The notes: a model not told the origin generated them from the letters alone. Positions 16,779 to 24,602 are shown, counted from the stretch's first letter. The stretch is DNA of 64,000 bases from Saccharibacillus sp. JS10 (GCF_024436065.1 NZ_JANFNS010000002.1:793345-857344); one strand, 5' to 3'. Program-made: numbers and translations.

Positions 16779-18737
16779 ATGAATATTATGACCGTTGAAC
16801 GCGTAAGTAAAAGTTACGGGGAAAAGGTTCTATTCGACGAAGCTTCGTTCGGCATGGAAGATCAAGATAAAATCGGGGTCGTTGGCGTCAACGGCACAGG
16901 GAAATCGACGTTTTTGAAAGTCGTCGCGGGGCTTGAGCAGCCGGATTCCGGGCAAGTGGTCAAAGGCAGCGGCGTTCGCGTTCGGTATTTGGCACAAAAC
17001 CCGGATTTCGATCCAGAGCTTACGATTTTGCAGCAGTTGCTTCACGGTGAAGGCGATGAACTTGCGGCGGCACGATTTTATAGCGAGACCGCACTGCTGC
17101 TGGAGCAAGATCCGAATTCGGAAGAACTTCAGCAAAAACTGATGAAAGCCGGGCAAGAGCTAGATCGGTTGAACGCGTGGAGTATCGAAAGCGAAGCGAA
17201 AAGCGTGTTGTCGAAGCTCGGTCTGGATATTTTCGATGCGAAAATGGGTACGTTGTCCGGCGGTCAGCGCAAACGGGTCGCGTTGGCGGCGGCACTGGTG
17301 CAACCGTCCGAACTGCTGATCTTGGACGAGCCGACCAACCATATCGATTCCGAATCGGTTGCGTGGCTAGAGACGTATCTGAAAAAACGTCGCGGCGCGC
17401 TTCTCATGGTCACGCACGATCGGTACTTTTTGGATCGGGTCGCGGACGTGATGCTAGAGCTGGATTATGGCAAAATGCACCGTTATACCGCGAACTATTC
17501 GCGTTTTCTGGAATTGAAAGCCGAACGTGAAGAGCGCGAAGCGGCGACCGAAGATAAGCGTCAAAACCTGCTGCGCAAAGAACTGGCATGGATTCGCCGC
17601 GGAGCGAAAGCTCGTTCGACGAAGCAAAAAGCGCGTATTGATCGCTTCGAACAGTTGCAAGACGATAAGCCGCAGCAAAAAGCCGGCGATGTCGAAATGG
17701 CGACCTTGTCGGCAAGACTTGGACGTAAAGTATTGGAACTCGATCATGTGAGCAAGTCGATGGCGGGACGTCTGCTGATTGACGAGCTAACGTATATGAC
17801 CGTGCCAGGTGATCGGATCGGGATCGTCGGTCCCAACGGACGCGGCAAATCGACGCTGCTCAATCTGATCGCAGGCGATCTGGAACCGGATAGCGGTACG
17901 GTCGATAAAGGATCGACCGTGCGCGTCGGTTATTTCCGTCAAGAAGATGCGGAGATGGACGTCAATATGCGGGCGATCGATTATATCAAAGAAGCCGCCG
18001 AGACCGTGAAGACGGACGAAGGAACCGTGACGGCATCGCAGATGTTGGAGCGTTTCTTGTTCACGCCGACCGCGCAGTGGACACCGATTGGCAAACTGTC
18101 CGGGGGCGAACGCCGTCGTCTGTACTTGCTGCGGATTCTGATCACGGCGCCGAACGTACTGCTGCTCGACGAGCCGACGAACGATCTGGATATTCAGACA
18201 TTGACCGTGCTGGAAGATTACCTCGACGATTTCCCCGGCGTAATGATTACCGTATCTCACGACCGGTACTTCTTGGATCGCGTATGCGATAAATTGTTTG
18301 CTTTTGAAGGCGCGGGGAAAGTCGCGATCCATGCCGGGAACTACAGCGAGTATATGGAGCGCACGGGCGGCGGTTCGTTGAAAGACGGGTTCTCGGAAGG
18401 CGGGAAAGGGAGCGGCGGCAGCGGGAGTTCGGCTTCGGGCGCTGCTTCTTCGGCTAGTTCGAGTAATGCCACAACTGCTCCAGTTCCTGCTGCGAAAAAA
18501 GCGAAGTTCAGTTATAATGAGCAACGCGAGTACGAAAACATCGACGCGACGATCGAAGCGGCTGAGCAAAAGATCGCAGACATCGCGAGTGAGATGGAAC
18601 GCTCCGCAAGCGATTCCGCAAAGCTTCAAGAGTTGATGCAAAAGCAGACCGAAGCCGAAGCGAAATTGGAAGAGTTGATGGAGCGCTGGACGTATCTGAA
18701 TGAGCTTGCCGAACGGATTGAAGCGGAGCGGGGTTGA
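16779..18737 (+). CDS. ABC-F family ATPase, Uup/YfmR type
   Basis: 652 residues with two ATP-binding cassettes and no membrane domain. Walker A is GVNGTGKST and GPNGRGKST; signatures are LSGGQRKRV and LSGGERRRL; Walker B is LLILDEPTNHID and VLLLDEPTNDLD. The basic linker between cassettes (about 240-300) is the tRNA-contacting arm. The C-terminal ~90 residues are a charged coiled coil after a Gly/Ser/Ala linker, typical of Uup/YfmR. These proteins bind the ribosome and relieve stalled or mis-assembled states; antibiotic-resistance ABC-Fs usually lack this tail. Confidence 0.9.
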   Translation: MNIMTVERVSKSYGEKVLFDEASFGMEDQDKIGVVGVNGTGKSTFLKVVAGLEQPDSGQVVKGSGVRVRYLAQNPDFDPELTILQQLLHGEGDELAAARFYSETALLLEQDPNSEELQQKLMKAGQELDRLNAWSIESEAKSVLSKLGLDIFDAKMGTLSGGQRKRVALAAALVQPSELLILDEPTNHIDSESVAWLETYLKKRRGALLMVTHDRYFLDRVADVMLELDYGKMHRYTANYSRFLELKAEREEREAATEDKRQNLLRKELAWIRRGAKARSTKQKARIDRFEQLQDDKPQQKAGDVEMATLSARLGRKVLELDHVSKSMAGRLLIDELTYMTVPGDRIGIVGPNGRGKSTLLNLIAGDLEPDSGTVDKGSTVRVGYFRQEDAEMDVNMRAIDYIKEAAETVKTDEGTVTASQMLERFLFTPTAQWTPIGKLSGGERRRLYLLRILITAPNVLLLDEPTNDLDIQTLTVLEDYLDDFPGVMITVSHDRYFLDRVCDKLFAFEGAGKVAIHAGNYSEYMERTGGGSLKDGFSEGGKGSGGSGSSASGAASSASSSNATTAPVPAAKKAKFSYNEQREYENIDATIEAAEQKIADIASEMERSASDSAKLQELMQKQTEAEAKLEELMERWTYLNELAERIEAERG

Positions 18738-18785
18738 GTGGGATAGAGGTAGGTTGTTTGGATTAGGTTGAGTAGGTATGAAGGG

Positions 18786-18826
18786 AAAGGTCTTTAGACG
18801 AATGTTGCGTCTAAAGACCTTTTTTT
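18786..18826 (+). terminator. Terminator of the ABC-F gene
   Basis: AGGTCTTTAGACG pairs perfectly with CGTCTAAAGACCT and is followed by seven T. Core-like sequence ends here and the AT-rich island starts. Confidence 0.92.
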
Positions 18827-18982
18827 GTTTTGGATTTTATAGTAAAAATGTATGTAAGGTGATAAAGTAGGTGGAAGTAAGTGAATGAGCATTTGCAGGT
18901 TAGTTTTACGTGAAATAAGCGTAGGAATGATGGATTTACGAAGTTCGGGAATACCTGCTTTTGAATGATATAAAAGAAGTTC

Positions 18983-19003
18983 GTGAATACGGGAACGTTA
19001 TGT
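18983..19003 (+). other. Left boundary of the cassette array: half site (L prime, spacer, R prime)
   Basis: GTGAATA, CGGGAAC, GTTATGT has the same layout as the right half of the complete sites at 19775, 21723 and 23203, but the matching left arms are missing upstream. Just before it, GAAGTTCGGGAATAC (18940-18954) is repeated as GAAGTTCGTGAATAC (18976-18990). Direct repeats beside a lone GTT core recall an integron attI; an eroded attC is the alternative. Confidence 0.5.
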
Positions 19004-19028
19004 AAAATTCTAAAAAAGGAGTAATATT

Positions 19029-19757
19029 ATGCTTAATAAAATCGAAAATTTCGAAAAAATAATTCTAAAATACCACCAAAATATAGTACACGATAGCGGT
19101 GGTGGTCAGGCTTTGAATTTTCCTGATTTTGATTTATTTGCACGGGATTACTTGAGATTTGCTGAAGAAGGATTAAATGATGGTTCCAATGCTAGTCTAA
19201 TTAATTGTGTATCAAATTTAAAAAGAGCTATGGATTGTCAGATCGATACATTTTTTCATGCGATAAATTTATATAAATACATACATGATAAGAATTTAAA
19301 GTTCGAAAAAAAACTTGTTTTTATAGAAGATATAGGATTGTTTAGTTCTAGATCATTAAGAAAATTGAATACTATAAGAAACAAAATGGAACACCTTTAT
19401 GAAGTTCCAAAAATAATCGAGATAGAATTATATTTTGAGTTAGTACATGCTTTAGTAAGATCGTTAGAAACTGCAATAACTCTTTTGGAATGGCACTCAG
19501 AATTAAACTTTGAAGTTTTTGAAGAAGTTGAACTTGAAGAAGTAAGAATAGGTCATATTAAACTTCATTATAAGCCTGAAAATCTTGGGTTTAATATTGC
19601 TTGGAAGGTGAATAATCAAGAAGAAAAATTTAAAGTTAGTATATATGATCATAAAGAATTTAGTTATATTTTTAGAGTTCACTTGCTCATGTACCAAATG
19701 AAAGGTATTGGAAGTACTGAATATATTGAATCAAAACTAAAGTATAATTCATGTTGA
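19029..19757 (+). CDS. HEPN-domain protein, probable RNase-type effector (cassette 1)
   Basis: 242 residues, AT-rich codon use unlike the flanking core genes. The helical region NCVSNLKRAMDCQIDTF (about 59-75) and LNTIRNKMEHLYEVP carry the HEPN Rx4H motif R117-N-K-M-E-H122, the usual catalytic pair of metal-independent HEPN ribonucleases. The last ~80 residues look like a separate beta-rich module. ATG 19029 has AAAAGGAG and sits 31 bases inside the cassette, and the stop is 17 bases before the attC-like site. This tight packing is typical of integron cassettes. A defence or toxin role is inference; no antitoxin is seen. Confidence 0.7.
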   Translation: MLNKIENFEKIILKYHQNIVHDSGGGQALNFPDFDLFARDYLRFAEEGLNDGSNASLINCVSNLKRAMDCQIDTFFHAINLYKYIHDKNLKFEKKLVFIEDIGLFSSRSLRKLNTIRNKMEHLYEVPKIIEIELYFELVHALVRSLETAITLLEWHSELNFEVFEEVELEEVRIGHIKLHYKPENLGFNIAWKVNNQEEKFKVSIYDHKEFSYIFRVHLLMYQMKGIGSTEYIESKLKYNSC

Positions 19758-19774
19758 TTTTAGAAGAGAACTTC

Positions 19775-19870
19775 ACATAACATAATATTCACGCTGCGGG
19801 CATTCGCCCTGGGTTCGGCATTCGCCGAACACCCGACATACGTCAGGTAGTGAATACGGGAAAGTTATAC
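19775..19870 (+). repeat. attC-like site 1 (96 bp)
   Basis: Outer arms are ACATAAC (19775-19781) and GTTATAC (19864-19870); inner arms are TATTCAC (19786-19792) and GTGAATA (19850-19856), fully complementary. The spacers ATAA and CGGGAAA do not pair, as in an attC unpaired central spacer. The centre folds into three small hairpins: GGGC-ATTC-GCCC, GTTCGGC-ATTC-GCCGAAC and GAC-ATAC-GTC. The predicted exchange point is between G19864 and T19865. Confidence 0.72.
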
Positions 19871-19902
19871 GACAGAACAAATAAATAAGGAGAAGGATAT
19901 TT

Positions 19903-21681
19903 ATGAGCTATATTAGAATAAAAAGCATTAGTGTTGAAAACTATAGATCATTTGGAACAAGACAGACAATACATTTTCCTGATCAGAATCATAAGAAACC
20001 TGTAGCTATCGTTGGGTATAACAATTCAGGGAAAACAAATTTTCTCAATGCAATTCTATATGGGATAAAAGAGAAAAATGTTAATAAAGATACATTCACA
20101 ATTAACGATTTTCACAACCGTGATTACAATAATCGTCCTTTTATTGAAACTGAAATTGAAAGCAGTATAGAAGTTAAAGGAGACGGAAACCAAGCAGAGC
20201 TTAAAGGATTTCATTCATTAAGAATAAGCGTAGTGGATAATGAAATTGAGCACGCTGGAGTCCGATCTTTTCGTGACAAGGAACAATTAACAAAAAATCC
20301 TGATGCTTCGGGAGCAGCAAAGTATTTTAGGATTTTCTATGTGAATTTTCATGATGTAAAAAAAGAGTTATCAACTAAGAAGACTACCTGGGGAAATCTT
20401 ACTTCGTTTTTAGCGAAACATATTAAGAAAATTGTTGAAGCAGATGCGAATATGAAAGGGAAAAGGAAAACTTTTGAAGGAGAAGTGAAGGATTCAACTG
20501 ATAGGGTTCTAGCAGATTCGAAGTTACACAGTTTTCTTGAGGATATAAGGTCAAATTATTCAACAAACCTAAGAGACAGTAATTTTTTTATAGGTTTTGA
20601 ATTGCCTGATTATGAAGATATTTTTTTGGATATGATTTTTAAAATCGGTTTAAATGGTGATACCGAAAACCTTATTTCTATAGATCATTTCGGTGATGGA
20701 TATATTTCTATGTTTGTTATGGCTATCATTCAAGCAATTGCTGAGAGCAACAAGAGTGATAAATGTTTATTTTTATTTGAAGAGCCTGAAAGTTTCTTGC
20801 ATGAAAATCATCAAGAGTACTTTTACAAAACTGTCCTCTGTAACTTGGCAGAAAAAGGGCATCAAGTTATCTATAGTACTCACTCGGACAAAATGATAGA
20901 TGCTTTTGATACACGAGGACTTATTCGTTTTGAATTTGATGATGAAGCACACGAAACAATTTTGAAATATAACAAACCAGATGAGAATATTTCAGAAGCT
21001 GATTTAGAAGGTTTCTCTTTGGATCAAGTAGCAGACTTTAATAATTACATTAAAATGATAGAGCCAAATTTGAATAAAATTGTGTTCAGTCAAAAGGTGG
21101 TTTTAGTAGAGGGGCCAAATGATTTACTGACCTACAAAGAAATTATAAAGAAAAAGGTATATCTGTTAACTAAAGATTCTATGTACTCAGAGACATACTT
21201 AAACTTTAAAAACATTTCTATAATTCCTCATCATGGTAAGATTACAGCCAGAATCTTGGTTAAGTTATGTAAACATCTTGGAGTGGACTTTTTTTGTATA
21301 AATGATTTTGACTTCAAAAACAATTTCATTTCAGAACTTTTATTTGATTCACTTGAAGATTTAAAGAAAAGTGAATTATACACAAAAAGGATATTGGATT
21401 TAGAAGGATTTAATTCTAAAGGCAAACCTCTAAGTGACAGTACAAAACGACAAATGGTTACTACAAATTGGGGATTAATTAAAGAAGCTTCTTTGGAAAA
21501 AATACATTTCAACATTCCTAAGTTAGAAGCTGTGATAGGTTACGAATCAAATGATAAAAGCAGTTTAGGCATATGGACTAAACTCCAAGAAACATCAGAA
21601 TTCGGAGAAGAAATTTTTCCAACACCTCTAAAGAAATTCGTTGGAATTGAAGCTTTAGAACAAGCATGTTCCAAACAATAA
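19903..21681 (+). CDS. OLD-family ATP-dependent endonuclease (AAA ATPase plus TOPRIM), cassette 2
   Basis: 592 residues. The N-terminal SMC/RecF-like ATPase has Walker A GYNNSGKT (38-45) and Walker B LFLFEEPESFLH (about 288-299), with STHSDKMID after it. A C-terminal TOPRIM domain starts at KVVLVEGPNDLLTY (about 397) and continues with FCINDFDFKNN (about 463). This is the architecture of OLD nucleases and of GajA in Gabija. No GajB-type helicase or other partner is adjacent, so it is an orphan OLD-type protein, most likely anti-phage. ATG 19903 has AAGGAGAAGG. It starts 38 bases inside its cassette and ends 41 bases before the next site. Confidence 0.85.
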   Translation: MSYIRIKSISVENYRSFGTRQTIHFPDQNHKKPVAIVGYNNSGKTNFLNAILYGIKEKNVNKDTFTINDFHNRDYNNRPFIETEIESSIEVKGDGNQAELKGFHSLRISVVDNEIEHAGVRSFRDKEQLTKNPDASGAAKYFRIFYVNFHDVKKELSTKKTTWGNLTSFLAKHIKKIVEADANMKGKRKTFEGEVKDSTDRVLADSKLHSFLEDIRSNYSTNLRDSNFFIGFELPDYEDIFLDMIFKIGLNGDTENLISIDHFGDGYISMFVMAIIQAIAESNKSDKCLFLFEEPESFLHENHQEYFYKTVLCNLAEKGHQVIYSTHSDKMIDAFDTRGLIRFEFDDEAHETILKYNKPDENISEADLEGFSLDQVADFNNYIKMIEPNLNKIVFSQKVVLVEGPNDLLTYKEIIKKKVYLLTKDSMYSETYLNFKNISIIPHHGKITARILVKLCKHLGVDFFCINDFDFKNNFISELLFDSLEDLKKSELYTKRILDLEGFNSKGKPLSDSTKRQMVTTNWGLIKEASLEKIHFNIPKLEAVIGYESNDKSSLGIWTKLQETSEFGEEIFPTPLKKFVGIEALEQACSKQ

Positions 21682-21722
21682 TCGAATCAAATACTTCATG
21701 TAAATTTAAGTAATGTTCCGTC

Positions 21723-21818
21723 GTATAACATAATATTCACGCTACGGGCATACGCCCTTGATCCGGCATTCGCCGGATACTCGACAGTCGTCGAGTCTTG
21801 AATACGGGAACGTTAGGC
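21723..21818 (+). repeat. attC-like site 2 (96 bp)
   Basis: Outer arms GTATAAC (21723-21729) and GTTAGGC (21812-21818, an exact GTTRRRY core); inner arms TATTCAC (21734-21740) and TTGAATA (21798-21804). The centre repeats the three-hairpin plan: GGGC-ATAC-GCCC, ATCCGGC-ATTC-GCCGGAT and CTCGAC-AGTC-GTCGAG. The ten bases GTCGTATAAC are the exact reverse complement of the first ten bases of cassette 2, counted from the conserved G. Confidence 0.75.
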
Positions 21819-21956
21819 GAAATTATGTTCTATTAATTCAAGAAGTAAGAGATAAAACTGGCTTCTTGATGAAGAGAGCAGCTTTTTAAAAATGCGACTC
21901 TCTTGTTGATGATTATCTTGCAACTTTACTAATAATCGTTTAACTAATTTTGAAGA

Positions 21957-22790
21957 TTATTGTCTTGCTCGCGACTGTTCAAAACGCTTTGTTATTTGAC
22001 TTTTCAACGTATCCCAATCGTGTAGAGTAGTAACCAGTTGAGATTGTGATTGTTTAATATCAGGTAAATAGGGATTGCGGTAAGCTGGCTGAATTGTTAC
22101 AGTGACTTCTTCGTTCCACATTTTAATGTTTTTTTCTCGAAACATTCTTGGATCAGTGTCAGCTATGTTTCCGAAATTTTCAGTAGCAATGGAAAGTTTT
22201 TTTATAAAATCCAAATACATTTCGCGATTTAAACTATCAAAAAAAGGTCCCTTCCATTTGTTCCAGTGTTCTACAATTGAATCGTGAAATAGTGCCCATC
22301 CGTCATGAACGCGATTGTACGGGAATGAATCATTATCGACTAATTTTAATTGTTCGATAATATCATTTAAACTCATCATTTCATCATACTCATGTTTTGT
22401 CATGAGAAATTCGATTTCTTTATCACTAATTGATTCAAGAATAGGTGGAGATTTTAATTCCTTGATTCCAAAAATCATTATTACAGCAGCTATACCTAAT
22501 ATAGTGAATCCATCTCCTAGATTCTGTATAATTTCTTTATCTAGTTCTAACGGTAGAAGTACCCAAAAAATTAATGCAAGTATAAAGAATATCATTGCTG
22601 CTATAAGCACAATTCTTTGGTGCAACATTTTAAATCGAAAAGCTTCAAATATATCTGCAAGACTTACTAGTAAGGCGACAATAGAAAAAGAGGCTACTGT
22701 CAAGGAGGGAATGTCTTTTCCAAATAATCTAAGAATACCAGCTAAAATTAAAAAACAACATAATGCAATCACAATCCAGGGTGTTTTCAA
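21957..22790 (-). CDS. Four-helix membrane protein of unknown function (cassette 3, reversed)
   Basis: 277 residues. Four hydrophobic segments fill the first ~110 residues (about 4-24, 28-48, 60-80 and 88-108), followed by a soluble charged C-terminal domain of ~165 residues. No family is recognised. ATG 22790 has a perfect AGGAGG. It lies opposite to the other cassette genes, so it needs its own promoter in the AT-rich stretch 22791-23202. Two membrane helical pairs joined to a cytosolic domain are common in phage-defence effectors, but that is only a suggestion from context. Confidence 0.7.
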   Translation of the reverse strand: MKTPWIVIALCCFLILAGILRLFGKDIPSLTVASFSIVALLVSLADIFEAFRFKMLHQRIVLIAAMIFFILALIFWVLLPLELDKEIIQNLGDGFTILGIAAVIMIFGIKELKSPPILESISDKEIEFLMTKHEYDEMMSLNDIIEQLKLVDNDSFPYNRVHDGWALFHDSIVEHWNKWKGPFFDSLNREMYLDFIKKLSIATENFGNIADTDPRMFREKNIKMWNEEVTVTIQPAYRNPYLPDIKQSQSQLVTTLHDWDTLKSQITKRFEQSRARQ

Positions 22791-23202
22791 AAAATTTCCT
22801 CCTATTTTTCTTTATATCTTTATTATAAATATTGGGACTGAAATTCCAAGTAAAACTAAGTTTAATAACCCCCTTTAGCCTAGTTATTAGTTTTTTAAGT
22901 ATAAATAATACTTAAGAAGTTGAAGGCGCTTATATTATGCTTCTTATTGGTTTGTTCAGTTTCTAAACATCTTTATAATAGTAAGGCTACTCGATTATAT
23001 TAAAAATTGAAGTATCATTAAATTTAATTAAAATTAAAATAGTTTGTTTTGAGTATGACATATTCAAATAAAATTTTGCTAAGTAGCTTTAATAAGCACT
23101 TTAATTTTATGAAATTTATGAATTATAGAAAAAGGAAGAATATAAAAAATGTTAAAACACCAATACGCTTATAAATGAATTTGTCATAATATACCGAACT
23201 TC
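22791..23202. other. AT-rich noncoding part of cassette 3
   Basis: About 410 bases, very AT-rich and full of stops in all frames. No gene is seen. It must hold the promoter of the minus-strand membrane-protein gene. Confidence 0.5.
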
Positions 23203-23296
23203 GCTTAACATAATATTCCGCGGCGGGTATACTCCCTTGATCCGGCATTCGCCGGACACCCGACATACGTCGAGTCATTGATACATGACGTCATGC
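23203..23296 (+). repeat. attC-like site 3 (94 bp, degraded right end)
   Basis: Left outer arm GCTTAAC (an exact RYYYAAC) and the spacer ATAA are intact; the left inner arm is TATTCCG instead of TATTCAC. The centre keeps ATCCGGC-ATTC-GCCGGA and GAC-ATAC-GTC. The right core reads GTCATGC rather than GTT, inside the 12-base palindrome CATGACGTCATG (23284-23295). It looks like an inactivated terminal site. Confidence 0.6.
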
Positions 23297-23330
23297 GAAA
23301 GGTAAAAAAGCTTTTAAAAGGAGTATTAAT

Positions 23331-23603
23331 ATGATTAAATTAAGCATTTTTAAAAAGTTCACTTTATAATTTTTGTTTTTTTTCAGTAATGGTATGTCTA
23401 ATTAATTTACCAGGACATGATGACAAAAATCTTTTGGTATTTCTCACGAATTCAATCAATTTATATTTGCAAGAATGGTTGTTAAAGATAAATAATAATC
23501 CAGAAACTTTTTATTTAATCTTCTGGGAGTAATAGGACTACTTATTGATGGACTGTTTATAAAGATAAAGAATATTAAAAAGGCGAATGAGAGATACGAA
23601 TAA
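23331..23603 (+). pseudogene. Decayed small membrane-protein gene (cassette 4 remnant)
   Basis: ATG 23331 follows AAAAGGAG, 40 bases after the third site, as in the other cassettes. The frame stops after 12 codons but continues in the next frame (IIFVFFSVMVCLINLPG, then NNPETFYLIFW) and again after a second shift (VIGLLIDGLFIKIKN ... to the TAA at 23601). Restoring two single-base indels gives ~90 residues with two membrane helices. No attC-like arm is found downstream, so the right end of this unit is lost. Confidence 0.6.
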
Positions 23604-23644
23604 TCTAAGGAGAAGTTCTGAAAAGCAGTTTCCATCCTACCTAT

Positions 23645-24061
23645 TCAATCCTGAGAAAAATAAAAAAACTTATCTAACTTAAATTCGTCATAATTCGGAT
23701 GTCCTTTAGACCGAAGCACTTCATCCAAAGCAGCCCTATAATCCTTTACCTTCTCAAAAAGCACAGTCACATTACAATGTGCTAAAGCCAGATGCCCAGT
23801 GAATTGCTCCGCGATATGATACAAAGTCCGTTTCTCCGCTTCATCCATATCTTCTAAGAAAAACAAATGAATCGTGATATGATTGTTCCTTTTATCTTCA
23901 CCTAATCCATCTTTTAACCACGGAAAATCGAGATCTGTACTAGGACGGTGCTCATCCACAATAGCAATTCGATAGTCTTTGTCCGCTACATGCACATCCC
24001 ATACTTCAATATCCTTCAACCGTAAAACCCTTTGAAAATCACGTACAAAATCAATACTCAT
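23645..24061 (-). CDS. Hypothetical protein, 138 aa
   Basis: No family recognised. ATG 24061 has AAGAGGT at good spacing. It is a soluble, acidic protein with alternating beta and helix pattern (EVWDVHVADKDYRIAIVD; HITIHLFFLED). Base composition is between the cassettes and the core genes. It stands alone, facing the decayed cassette and divergent from a broken kinase gene. Confidence 0.6.
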   Translation of the reverse strand: MSIDFVRDFQRVLRLKDIEVWDVHVADKDYRIAIVDEHRPSTDLDFPWLKDGLGEDKRNNHITIHLFFLEDMDEAEKRTLYHIAEQFTGHLALAHCNVTVLFEKVKDYRAALDEVLRSKGHPNYDEFKLDKFFYFSQD

Positions 24062-24087
24062 CGCTACCTCTTCTTTACATTTTATTA

Positions 24088-24602
24088 AGTTTATTTACAA
24101 TATCATCTTTTTAAACGGCGTAACAAGCTCAAGCAAGACTTCAATCTTAGAAGCCATGTAAGAATCCACAGAACCGTTCTTTTATGTAGTCGCTAATGAT
24201 CTTTTCGAGAACACGATTGGCGATAAGCATTTACAAACAAATTACTGGAAATATCTAAGCGAAGCTATTATTTTAATGTATCATACTGCCAAAGTGTTTT
24301 CTGATCAGGGCAAGCATGTGTTGATCGATGGCATCCTTGTTGAGCGACCTGAATTAGCACCGCATTATGAGCAAGTAAAGCAGATTTTCAAAGGGGACCC
24401 GCTGAATATTGTAGAAGTCTATTGTCCGTTAGATATTTGTCGTCAGCGCAATATTGATCGTGGCGATCGAAGAGAAGATCAATCTGATGAGCAGCATAAG
24501 CTAATGGCACCGGATATTCAGTATAGCTTCTCTGTAGACACCAGCCTCCATACGCCGGAACAATGTGCGCAAATGATCATTACATCGATATTCCAAAATT
24601 AG
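24088..24602 (+). pseudogene. Broken P-loop kinase gene (chloramphenicol-phosphotransferase-like)
   Basis: In one frame a P-loop-like NGVTSSSKTSI is followed by LEAM, a TAA stop (about 24157), then FYVVANDLFENTIGDKH and an intact C-terminal part (HVLIDGILVERPEL; VEVYCPLDICRQRN; DRGDRREDQSDEQH). This layout is that of CPT-like kinases: P-loop, lid and C-terminal helix. There is no good start codon or ribosome site before the P-loop. The longest clean piece starts at ATG 24276 and lacks the ATP site, so the gene is probably dead. Confidence 0.65.

Larger units (their letters stand above)
18998..23290 (+). mobile_element. attC-like gene cassette array without integrase (CALIN-like)
   Basis: Three AT-rich cassettes are joined by three ~95-bp sites with attC architecture, in the same orientation. 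Cassette 1 (about 18998-19864) holds a HEPN gene, cassette 2 (19865-21812) an OLD-type nuclease gene, and cassette 3 (21813-23290) a reverse-oriented membrane-protein gene. A decayed fourth unit follows. The arm after each gene is complementary to the first bases of its own cassette: 7/7 in cassette 1, 10/10 in cassette 2 and 9/10 in cassette 3. No tyrosine recombinase gene is in the window. Assignment is from structure; no covariance-model search was possible. Confidence 0.72.

Noticed and set aside
19903-21681. Complete Gabija system
   Set aside because: Only the GajA-like ATPase/TOPRIM protein is present; no UvrD-like GajB follows, and the cassette ends 41 bases after the stop.
18983-23296. 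The ~95-bp repeats as MITEs or REP elements
   Set aside because: They have no terminal inverted repeats with target duplications, always stand between genes in one orientation, and their arms match the start of their own cassette, which is an attC property.
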